From Apoda limacodes (taxonomy: Eukaryota; Arthropoda; Insecta; Lepidoptera; Limacodidae), in the NCBI GenBank assembly GCA_946406115.1, contig OX291543.1, forward strand, positions 28,980,815 through 29,044,814: DNA of 64,000 bases. The letters run 5' to 3'. The notes below the pieces were generated by a model. The model was not told the DNA's origin and did not search any database. It saw nothing but the letters and a program-made list of their open reading frames with translations. The translations under genes were made by a program, and so were the position numbers. Below are positions 36,901-43,251 of the stretch, piece after piece (positions within the stretch are counted from its first letter, which is position 1; each line of letters starts with the position of its first letter).

Positions 36901-39900
36901 AATCCGAAAACAGCAAAAGTCAGAAAAATTGTTCGGTTAAATTTGCATTGCATGCAAAAAACTGCATCGAAGGAGGTAAATCTTAGTTTTGACTGAGAGG
37001 AAGAGAGGTTTTTTTCAGAGTTCTGATCAGCACCCCGAGAGTTCTGCATCTTATTGCGGTTTTTTACACCAGAGAAAACAAAATACCAGATATATTTGCA
37101 AAAACAACGTTGCACTATTCGGTAAAACTGCATGTAGTGATAAAAGTGGGAGTATCGCATCTAGAGGCAGTTTTGTGAGAGTTCTGATCAGCACCCCGAG
37201 AGTTCTGTACGCGAATAGCACTCTTGCATTCGAAAACAACAAAAGTCAGTAAAATTGTGCGGTTAAATTTGCATTGCATGCAAATAACTGCATCGAAGGA
37301 GGTAAATCTTAGTTTTGACTGAGAGGAAGAGAGGTTTTTTCAGAGTTCTGATCAGCACCCCGAGAGTTCTGCATCTTATTGCGATTTTTTACTCCAGAGA
37401 AACCAAAATACCATATATATTTGCAAAAACAACGTTGCACTATTCGCTAAAACTGCATGTAGTGATAAAAGTGGTAGTATCGCATCTAGAGGCAGTTCTG
37501 TCAGAGTTCTGATCAGCACCCCGAGAGTTCTGTACGCGAATAGCACTCTTGCATTCCAAAACAACAAAAGTCAGTAAAATTGTGCGGTTAAATTTGCATT
37601 GCATGCAAAAAACTGCATCGAAGGAGGTAAATCTTAGTTTTGACTGAGAGGAAGAGAGGTTTTTTCAGAGTTCTGATCAGCACCCCGAGAGTTCTGCATC
37701 TTATTGCGATTCTTTACTCTAGAGAAACCAAAATACCAGATATATTTGCAAAAACAACGTTGCACTATTCGCTAAAACTGCATGTAGTGATAAAAGTGGT
37801 AGTATCGCATCTAGAGGCAGTTCTGTCAGAGTTCTATTCGCGTACAGAACTCTCGGGGTGCTGATCAGAACTCTGAAAAAAACTTTCTTCCTCTCAGTCA
37901 AAACTAAGATTTATCACCTTGGAAGCAGTTTTTTTTGCATTCTGCAAAATTAACCGAACAATTCTTCTGTTTTTTGTTGTTTTCGAATTCAAGAGTGCCA
38001 TTCGCGTGCAGAACTCTCGGGGTGCTGATCAGAACTCTGACAGAACTGCCTCTAGATGCGATGCTCCAACTTTTATTACTACATGCAGTTTTCGTGAATA
38101 GTGCAACGTTGTTTTTGCAAATATATCTGGTATTTGGGTTTGTTTGGTGTAAAGAACTGCAATAAGATGCAGAACTCTCGGGGTGCTGATCAGAACTCTG
38201 AAAAAAACTTTCTTCCTCTCAGTCAAAACTAAGATTTATCACCTTGGAAGCAGTTTTTTTTGCATTCTGCAAAATTAACCGAACAATTCTTCTGTTTGTT
38301 GTTGTTTTCGAATTCAAGAGTGCCATTCGCGTGCAGAACTCTCGGGGTGCTGATCAGAACTCTGACAGAACTGCCTCTAGATGCGATACTCCCACTTTTA
38401 TCACTACATGCAGTTTTCGTGAATAGTGCAACGTTGTTTTTGCAAATATATCTGGTATTTGGGTTTGTTTGGTGTAAAGAACCGCAATAAGATGCAGAAC
38501 TCTCGGGGTGCTGATCAGAACTCTGAAAAAACCTCTCTTCCTCTCAGTCAAAACTAAGATTTACCTCCTTCGATGCAGTTTTTTGCATGCAATGCAAATT
38601 TAACCGTACAATTTTTCTGACTTTTGCTGTTTTCGGATTCATGAGTGCTATTCGCGTGCAGAACTCTCGGGGTGCTGATCAGAACTCTGACAGAACTGCC
38701 TCTAGATGCGATGCTCTAACTTTTATTACTACATGCAGTTTTCGTGAATAGTGCAACGTTGTTTTTGCAAATATATCTGGTATTTGGGTTTGTTTGGTGT
38801 AAAGAACTGCAATAAGATGCAGAACTCTCGGGGTGCTGATCAGAACTCTGAAAAAAACTTTCTTCCTCTCAGTCAAAACTAAGATTTATCACCTTGGAAG
38901 CAGTTTTTTTTGCATTCTGCAAATTTAACCGAACAATTCTTCTGTTTTTTGTTGTTTTCGAATTCAGGAGTGCCATTCGCGTGCAGAACTCTCGGGGTGC
39001 TGATCAGAACTCTGAAAGAACTGCCTCTAGATGCACGACTCCCACTTTTATCACTAGATGCAGTTTTTGCGAATAGTGCAACGTTTTTTTGGAAATACAT
39101 CTGATATTTTGGTTTCCCTGAAGTAAAGAATCGCAATAAGATGCAGAACTCTCGGGGTGCTGATCAGAACTTTCGTTTTGTTATGATTATTTCAAGATAC
39201 CTATAATTTAAGAAATTTATGTAACCGTGAAATTGGCAAATGGTGATTTTTAATAATATTATTTATTTCTCTTACTATTCGCTCACGTAACATACCTTTC
39301 AACATTTGTACCGAGTGTCTTTTCATATTGATGTCGATTTTAACCAATAAGACCGGTTATATTAGCTCGTGTGTGGATTGGGTCGTTTAAAAATGTTATT
39401 TTCCAAAAAAAAAATCATATCTTTTGAATTTTTGCAGAACTATTCGTGAAATGCTTCAGGAACTCTAGAACTATTGTAGGACGACCTAAAAAAAAATACA
39501 GAACTATTTTTTGAAGAAAAAGGGGTGCGGCATTAAGTTAGCACCGCATTTTTTTTTTTTTAAATTCTGTCCCCCCAAGGGCAGAACTATCATTGCACCC
39601 CGTCGGGAACTCTAGAACTATTGTAAAAGGACCCAGAACTCACCCTAAATTCGGGGGTGCTGCGAATTGGGGTGCTAACTTCACAGACATCAAACTTGCA
39701 ACTTGTAAAGTTTGCCCCGAAGTGAAGTATTGTATTGACAATTCAAAAGTATTCTCAGAAACCTATTTGAATAAATATTGTTTGAATTGCTGTTTTATTG
39801 TCTAGCACATGTTCAGTTCGACTGTGATGCCAGAGATTTGTGTTTTGTTTTTGTGTAATGAACTTGCACATGTTTACCTTGGTCACTAGACTTTTGTCTA

Positions 39901-42319
39901 GTTGTTAAACTTTATAATAATCGCAGTAGCTTATGGACTCCATTTTACTACCACTCTCTATAACACCAAAAAATGCTCAGTCCATTTAGTGTCAATATAC
40001 AGAGTTTACACTGTATATAAATTACACTGCCTGATGATATTCCAACCTCTTATTGCAAGTATATAAATTACCTCTTGATCTCTTTCAACCTTGGGGTATA
40101 AGGTGAGTGTTCAATAAAGTATTAGTAGTGGGAGGACTTACAATATATATAGCTTCCTCAAATTGTGTCTAAGTCTTATAACTGAGAAAACAAATTATAC
40201 TACAAAATATTCTTACCTTTTGCCAGAGAAATGTATATCAGTAAATCTGCTTTTATCAGAACCAAAAGCCATGGACTGATCTTGGAGATCACATTCACCA
40301 CCTTGGTCACAAATGGGACAATCTAATGGATGGTTTACAAGCAAAAACTCCATTACACCTTCACGTGCCTTTCTTGTCAAGTCAGAGTTTGTCTTCACTC
40401 TCATACCTTTCATGACTGGCATGGCACAAGATGCAACAGGTTTAGGAGACTTTTCAACTTCAACAAGACACATGCGGCAATTGCCCGCAACAGCCAAGCG
40501 TTCATGGTAACAAAATCGAGGGATTTCTACCCCTGCTTCAGCTGCAGCCTGCAATATAAGATATTTTTTATTGAAGGCACTCACTACATTTTATTGAAAC
40601 ATTAGCACAAAAATTTTAGGGCAGTTACTTTATCTATAATTCTTATTTAGAAATTGTAGATTAATCTCCAGATAATGTAAACATTAGACCATAATAAGGA
40701 GAGCACTGTCAAGACAGACGTGAGACTACTTAGTTAAAATAAAAGTTTTTCTAAACAACATAGCAGGTAATTGATATGCCTGGAGTCAGTGTTGCAGATT
40801 ACCGTCTGGGACCATCAACTTAGATATTGGTAATGCAAAAAAACCACTCATTACTATCCAAATTCCCTCACTGCCTAGCTAAATTTTGTAAAGGTATTGT
40901 TTTAAAACAGTAGTAATAAACATAAATAAGGTCCATTAAACAAGAAAATCACAGGAAAAATACAAAGACAAAACTTTGAAGAGGCAAAATACATTATAGG
41001 TAAGTAGTGTAATTTGGTTAGTACATAAAATAACATCTTTCTAGAAAATCTGTATGTTATTTTAAGGGAAAAGTATGCCAAGAAAATATTTTGAATAGAC
41101 AAAACTTAATAATTGACCCAAAAAATCTCTTACCTCAATAATTGTTGTGTATCTAATAACTGGTATAATCATATATTATTCAGTAAAAGCTTGGAAAATA
41201 ACAAGTTTTATATGAAAAACACTTACCTGTAAAACTGTGGAGCCGGGCAGGACATGTACAGGCTTATCATCAATAAAAACTTCAATTTTTTCCGGCTGAG
41301 ATTTTTGAGTTTGTTCAGCATAGTGCCGCGTAGCAACTGGTGCGACACGCTTTGGTGAGCTCAATACCAGAGCCCGAGTAAGAGGCTGCCGCAACATTTT
41401 AAGCACAAACGCCCAGACTCCCTAAACATAAGTAAAGAATTTTTTTATTAAATAAGTAGTTTAATAGATTAACTGGGCACTGTATTTTGACCACTTTGTT
41501 TGGATTTTAATAGAAATACACGGTAAAACATGCACAGTTACATAAGTTGGAACAACCTAACCTTTAGATAATTAAATTTTATACACAAAACACAAAAGTT
41601 ATATTCATGAAATATTTTACAAATAATATACAAAATGAAACATTACAGAATTAATACAATACAATACATTGCCAACCTGTGAAACGTAAATTTTAATAAC
41701 AATTGGAGAAAAAAATAGAAAAATAAGTGACAGTTTTTTTTTTAATTAATTTTACACGGCTTTGGATTATAAGTCAGAGTAACTAAAAGGGCATGGGGGA
41801 AAAAAACGGGACTTAGAATATTGTACTTGTGTCAAGGAATATGTAAATTGCCTTTTGTATTAACTAGGCGCAATTCAATAGCAAAACCTCATTTTAGCAT
41901 AAAATACCCATTTCGTCTAAGCGCAGCTGATAATTTCAGCGGCGCTATTATTGTTTAATTAAACGAAACGTGTTTTTGCGTCATTTTTTTAAAGTTGTTT
42001 TTTTTGTAGTTTATAAAAAAGATATAATGCGAAATAGAATAAACATTTCTTTTACAAAACAAGGTTATACTGAACTATTTTTCTCAAAGAATGCACTTTC
42101 ACATTATACAGCTGTCAAAAAATACCCACTTTCCGATATGGGTTAGAAAACCGCGTACAAACCAAAAACTAATGAAACGCAATCCACTAACAATTTTGCT
42201 ATAAAGCAGTTAGATGGAACGTCCTAACAGTCTCCGTATTCGTTTTATACTATGTAGTGTAACAAACCGTAAAGAACTTTTCTGACACGGTGGTCATAAA
42301 TCAAACCTACACTCACCAT
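18854..42319 (-). CDS. NDUFS1: NADH-ubiquinone oxidoreductase 75 kDa subunit (complex I, mitochondrial)
   Basis: The largest core subunit of the peripheral arm of respiratory complex I. It carries electrons from the flavin site through its N1b, N4 and N5 iron-sulfur clusters and is imported to the mitochondrial matrix side. Thirteen main coding exons join in phase to 2190 bases, giving 729 residues (human about 727): 41397-41227, 40548-40217, 31547-31406, 31084-30959, 28800-28705, 28548-28375, 27477-27312, 27114-26963, 26465-26259, 20399-20225, 19959-19797, 19488-19341 and 18991-18854. The N-terminus ([17 protein letters not shown]) is a typical basic, amphipathic mitochondrial presequence. 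The N1b ligands are C70, C81, C84 and C98; N5 has H130, C134, C137 and C143; N4 has C186, C189, C192 and C236. No stop or frameshift is present. A leading exon ends exactly in an in-frame ATG at 42317-42319, which could add nine residues. Intron 3 (8.7 kb) carries the giant foldback element, and intron 11 is GC-AG. The gene lies head-to-head with eEF1B beta. Confidence 0.97.
19341..19488 (-). CDS. NDUFS1: NDUFS1 exon 13
   Basis: Residues 635-684, with [20 protein letters not shown] and [12 protein letters not shown]. It completes an arginine codon split with exon 12. Acceptor 'tgtataacag', donor GTATGT. Confidence 0.93.
19797..19959 (-). CDS. NDUFS1: NDUFS1 exon 12
   Basis: Residues 581-634, with [20 protein letters not shown] and [13 protein letters not shown], the highly conserved molybdopterin-oxidoreductase-like region. 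Acceptor 'tatatctag', donor GTATGT. Confidence 0.96.
20141..20180 (+). repeat. 5S rRNA-like fragment in NDUFS1 intron 11
   Basis: 'gaagttaagcaaaggcgggc' followed by 'gtggtcagtcatggatgggt' resembles the internal control region of 5S rRNA (canonical 'gaagttaagcaacgtcgggc' and 'gcggtcagtacttggatggg'). Only about 40 bases match and no complete gene is present, so it is likely a 5S-derived SINE relic. Confidence 0.6.
20225..20399 (-). CDS. NDUFS1: NDUFS1 exon 11 (GC donor)
   Basis: Residues 523-580, with [20 protein letters not shown] and [20 protein letters not shown]. The exon ends '...tatcaag|gcaaga', so the intron starts with GC instead of GT. Phase (one leftover base) and the protein join (YQG-HHGD, as in other NDUFS1 proteins) fix this boundary. 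Confidence 0.94.
20868..21748 (+). mobile_element. LINE-B fragment (copy 2) in NDUFS1 intron 10
   Basis: Nearly collinear with 50984-51870 of the near-intact LINE-B: the end of the endonuclease domain (SDHCPVRTQ) and the linker up to the start of the RT. A deletion near 21350 removes about 15 bases and breaks the frame. Both ends are abrupt. Its left side adjoins a 35-bp phrase that recurs at 25246. Sense is opposite to NDUFS1. Confidence 0.92.
21749..23867. other. NDUFS1 intron 10, AT-rich repeat remnants
   Basis: No exon was found. Phrases such as 'aagggggccaaaaggtgggt' (22660-22680) recur in altered form near 22999 and 28240 and look like dispersed repeats. A weak 'ttaaggttccatagccaaag' repeat start is at about 23395. 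Confidence 0.4.
23868..24223. mobile_element. Inverted-repeat element
   Basis: Left arm 23868-23957 ('ccgcaaatcgatgtagagtt' ... 'gagccgcagttcctcaaat') and right arm 24095-24223 are reverse complements. The right arm contains an extra duplicated piece around 'aataatattgtaatattatt'. Short and non-coding, so MITE-like. It lies in NDUFS1 intron 10. Confidence 0.8.
26259..26465 (-). CDS. NDUFS1: NDUFS1 exon 10
   Basis: Residues 454-522, with [15 protein letters not shown] and [20 protein letters not shown]. Phase 0 at both ends. Acceptor 'gattctttcag', donor 'aag|gtgaag'. Confidence 0.95.
26757..26935 (-). mobile_element. Diverged LINE-B 3' end (copy 7)
   Basis: The plus strand reads 'accacctagttggcaaacaa', 'agcggtcaccgtacgaaacc' and 'agaaatctaatta', then 'gaaaacctcggta'. 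This is the reverse of the LINE-B 3' terminus at 53290-53460, but with many substitutions. Confidence 0.75.
26963..27114 (-). CDS. NDUFS1: NDUFS1 exon 9
   Basis: Residues 403-453, with [20 protein letters not shown] and KVDLTYDYM. Acceptor 'tattcatag', donor GTTAGT (non-consensus +3 but phase-consistent). Confidence 0.95.
27312..27477 (-). CDS. NDUFS1: NDUFS1 exon 8
   Basis: Residues 348-402, with [20 protein letters not shown] and [11 protein letters not shown]. It ends with one base of the asparagine codon finished by exon 9. Donor GTGAGT. Confidence 0.95.
28375..28548 (-). CDS. NDUFS1: NDUFS1 exon 7
   Basis: Residues 290-347, with [20 protein letters not shown] and [14 protein letters not shown]. 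Acceptor 'atgatttgtag', donor GTATGT. Confidence 0.96.
28705..28800 (-). CDS. NDUFS1: NDUFS1 exon 6
   Basis: Residues 258-289, with [20 protein letters not shown] and RILPRTNE. Thirty-two codons, phase 0 at both ends. Donor GTTAGT. Confidence 0.95.
30154..30774 (+). repeat. 80-bp tandem repeat, almost 8 copies
   Basis: The unit includes 'agcaaagtacttgaagcgca', 'cctcgctctgtagttagtac' and 'ctgatgtaaatcggctttta'. The phrase 'aagtactt' or 'aagaactt' recurs at 30161, 30241, 30320, 30400, 30480, 30560, 30640 and 30720, a period of 80 with one 79. Copies differ by only a few bases. The array lies in NDUFS1 intron 5 and has no spacers, so it is not CRISPR-like. Confidence 0.95.
30959..31084 (-). CDS. 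NDUFS1: NDUFS1 exon 5 (fourth N4 ligand)
   Basis: Residues 216-257, with [20 protein letters not shown], then [14 protein letters not shown]236 in DLCPVGAL is the fourth cysteine of cluster N4. Acceptor 'gattttcatcag', donor 'agg|gtaaat'. Confidence 0.95.
31406..31547 (-). CDS. NDUFS1: NDUFS1 exon 4 (N4 cluster CxxCxxC)
   Basis: Residues 168-215. [20 protein letters not shown] holds the N4 ligands C186, C189 and C192. The exon ends GSDMQ before an unusual GTCAGT donor, and exon 5 continues with VGTYVEK as in other animals. Confidence 0.96.
32716..33249 (-). mobile_element. LINE-B 3' portion (copy 3, left half)
   Basis: The plus strand runs 'ccactaaggtggcaaacaag', 'gtatcactcgcgcgttgcgg', and then the reverse of the LINE-B C-terminus up to 'ctccatatggggccaaactt'. 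It matches the complement of about 52930-53450. The copy is interrupted at 33249 by the foldback element and resumes at 39691. Its minus-strand 75-codon ORF (32936-33163) corresponds to the LINE-B region [20 protein letters not shown]. Confidence 0.93.
33241..33249 (+). repeat. Left target-site duplication, CAAACTTGC
   Basis: These nine bases are repeated exactly at 39691-39699, on the other side of the foldback element. They belong to the interrupted LINE-B sequence. A tenth matching A can be assigned either to the duplication or to the element end. Confidence 0.9.
33250..33770 (+). repeat. Left terminal inverted repeat of the foldback element
   Basis: About 521 bases, the complement of 39171-39690. 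It contains several 'atagttctagagttcc' or 'atagttctg' phrases, 'ccttggggggacag', and 'ggggtgctaacttcatgccg'. The AGTTCT word also dominates the internal units, suggesting the arms and array share an origin. No TATA-driven ORF was recognised. Confidence 0.92.
33771..37838 (+). repeat. 325-bp tandem array, direct arm (about 12.5 units)
   Basis: Unit landmarks recur every 325 bases: 'gactgagaggaagagaggtt' begins near 34062, 34387, 34712, 35037, 35362, 35687, 36012, 36337, 36662, 36987, 37313 and 37638. Each unit contains two copies of a core ('tctgatcagcaccccgagag' plus 'ttctg') about 161-164 bases apart, so the unit is a dimer. One unit is 326 bases long from an extra T near 37015. Since 325 is not a multiple of three, no single frame continues across units. 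Confidence 0.95.
37839..39170 (-). repeat. 325-bp tandem array, inverted arm (about 4 units)
   Basis: The same unit in reverse orientation, with landmarks at about 37903, 38228, 38553 and 38878. Three of these units carry a diverged subtype ('atttatcaccttggaagcag', 'ttttttgcattctgc') not seen in the direct arm. One (about 38550-38640) carries the direct-arm sequence. The centre of symmetry is near 37838 within 'agagttctattcgcgtacag'. Confidence 0.93.
39171..39690 (-). repeat. Right terminal inverted repeat of the foldback element
   Basis: The complement of the left arm, with few differences (for example 'gccgcac' against 'gcggcattaag' contexts and A/T-run length near 39548). It ends 'ggtgctaacttcacagacat'. 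The high identity of the arms suggests recent activity or gene conversion. Confidence 0.92.
39691..39739 (-). mobile_element. LINE-B copy 3, right remnant after the insertion
   Basis: It begins with the second CAAACTTGC and continues 'aacttgtaaagtttgcccc', then 'gaagtgaagtattg'. This is the reverse of LINE-B around 52880-52935, the sequence that should follow 33249 if the foldback element were removed. The LINE copy then stops, so it was 5'-truncated. Confidence 0.85.
39740..40216. other. Remainder of NDUFS1 intron 3
   Basis: AT-rich. The phrase 'cctcttattgcaagtatata' near 40049 resembles 'cctcttattcgaagta' near 32144, on the other side of the insertions. No other feature was seen. Confidence 0.45.
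40217..40548 (-). CDS. NDUFS1: NDUFS1 exon 3 (N1b and N5 clusters)
   Basis: Residues 58-167. [20 protein letters not shown] and ASCAMP hold the 2Fe-2S N1b ligands (C70, C81, C84, C98). [20 protein letters not shown] holds the N5 ligands H130, C134, C137 and C143. Donor 'aaaag|gtaaga', acceptor 'ttatattgcag'. Confidence 0.97.
41227..41421 (-). CDS. NDUFS1: NDUFS1 exon 2 (presequence, start of ferredoxin domain)
   Basis: The exon runs from an acceptor ('ttatgtttag') to donor GTAAGT. ATG at 41395-41397 begins [20 protein letters not shown], and the exon continues to [20 protein letters not shown]. The 24 bases before this ATG are open and in frame with the ATG that ends exon 1. Confidence 0.95.
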
Positions 42320-42360
42320 ATTGAAATGGTGTGAAACTACAACGACACTAGCGACTAAAT
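42317..42360 (-). other. NDUFS1: NDUFS1 leading exon, ends in ATG
   Basis: The minus strand reads '...accatttcaatATG|gtgagt'. This is a strong donor directly after an ATG that is in phase with exon 2. If used, the protein would begin MGVWAFVLK followed by MLRQPL. The 5' end of this exon is not determined; 42360 is a guess. Confidence 0.6.
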
Positions 42361-43104
42361 ACTCATAGGGCTTTAGCTATGTGTGCACAAAAGCGATAGC
42401 GTTCATAGAAACGAAAGAAGTTACCTTTATGTATTACTTCGCCAAGTAATGTACAACTTACATACTTGGTCGAATGCTAACGTTTCTATTATAGTTTTCT
42501 TTGTTTTTCTTACTTGGCTAGATGCCATGGTCAGAAAAGTTTGTTGCACACCTAGGAGGAGTTCTTTTTTTGCCGTTATCTATAGACATACAATATAATA
42601 TATTAGGATAGACCACATGAATTAATCGAGGGAAAGCTGTATATACCTAGCTGTGTAAACCTCTATTCTTGACTAATTAAACTCTTTAACGTTTAATCCA
42701 CAATTATACTTTTTTAATCTGTAATTTGTTGTAAATGAGGTTTCTTAAACGATGATATTGTATTATTTTGAATACTTTTACTGCACACTGACCTCCTCAC
42801 GAACGACGGATTGTTTTGCTACGAAAAAGAAAGTTTGCTTACGATCGTAGTTAAGCACAATTTAGTAATTCCTGTTTTAGCGCTTAGGTGCGCGGTCCAT
42901 CTACCAGAGATTAATATATATTACTGAACCATCTAATAAGAAGGCAATTGTAATCGTGTTAGACACTAGATAGATTTGGTATATAAACCTTGCTATTATA
43001 TATTTAAGGGTTTATAGGAGGATTTTGAAATTTTATTAGCGGTAAATTTTAGCAGGCGTTGCATGCAACCAAGAGAATATAATTGCATGCAACATGCAAC
43101 ACTG
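42361..43104. promoter_or_regulatory. Divergent promoter region, NDUFS1 / eEF1B beta
   Basis: About 0.7 kb separates the NDUFS1 leading exon (minus) from the eEF1B beta transcript start region (plus). Two copies of the palindrome TTGCATGCAA lie at 43059-43068 and 43083-43092, just upstream of the pyrimidine tract, with a further ATGCAAC at 43094. No clear TATA box was found at the expected distance. A shared regulatory region is inferred from layout only. Confidence 0.45.
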
Positions 43105-43135
43105 TTCTCTCCTCTCTTTTCGTTTCTTTCTTTTT
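43105..43135 (+). promoter_or_regulatory. Candidate 5' TOP tract of eEF1B beta
   Basis: An almost pure pyrimidine run (one G) lies 37-67 bases before the start codon. Translation-factor and ribosomal-protein mRNAs of animals typically begin at a C within such a tract (terminal oligopyrimidine motif), which gives growth-dependent translation control. The exact transcription start is not visible. Confidence 0.5.
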
Positions 43136-43171
43136 ATAAAGTGTGCCGGGCCGGACGCTATTTAACTAAAA

Positions 43172-43251
43172 ATGGCTTTTGGAGACGTTAAATCTGCACA
43201 AGGACTCAGTGAACTGAACAAATATTTGGCTGAAAAGAGTTATATCTCAGG
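43172..43251 (+). CDS. EEF1B2: eEF1B beta exon 1
   Basis: Twenty-six codons plus two bases, ending SYIS-G, which the next exon completes to GYTPSQADV. The donor is 'cagg|gtaaat'. Confidence 0.95.

Larger units (their letters stand above)
33250..39690. mobile_element. Giant foldback (FB-like) element, 6.44 kb
   Basis: The ends are perfect inverted repeats starting ATGTCTGTGAAGTTAGC and ending with its complement, flanked by a 9-bp duplication. The terminal parts (33250-33770 and 39171-39690) are about 520 bases each and near-identical as reverse complements. The whole interior is a tandem array of a 325-bp unit: about 12.5 units plus-oriented to about 37838, then about 4 units in reverse. Drosophila foldback elements and Mutator-like elements are known to combine long inverted repeats, internal tandem repeats and 9-bp duplications. 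No transposase ORF is present, so it would need a trans-acting enzyme. The 60-65 codon ORFs in each unit are repeat artefacts. It lies in NDUFS1 intron 3. Confidence 0.93.

Noticed and set aside
34064..39136. Repeated 60-65 (up to 123) codon ORFs on both strands in the foldback array
   Set aside because: They recur because the 325-bp unit recurs. The unit length is not a multiple of three, both strands are equally open, and no domain is recognisable. I treat them as artefacts of a short conserved unit.
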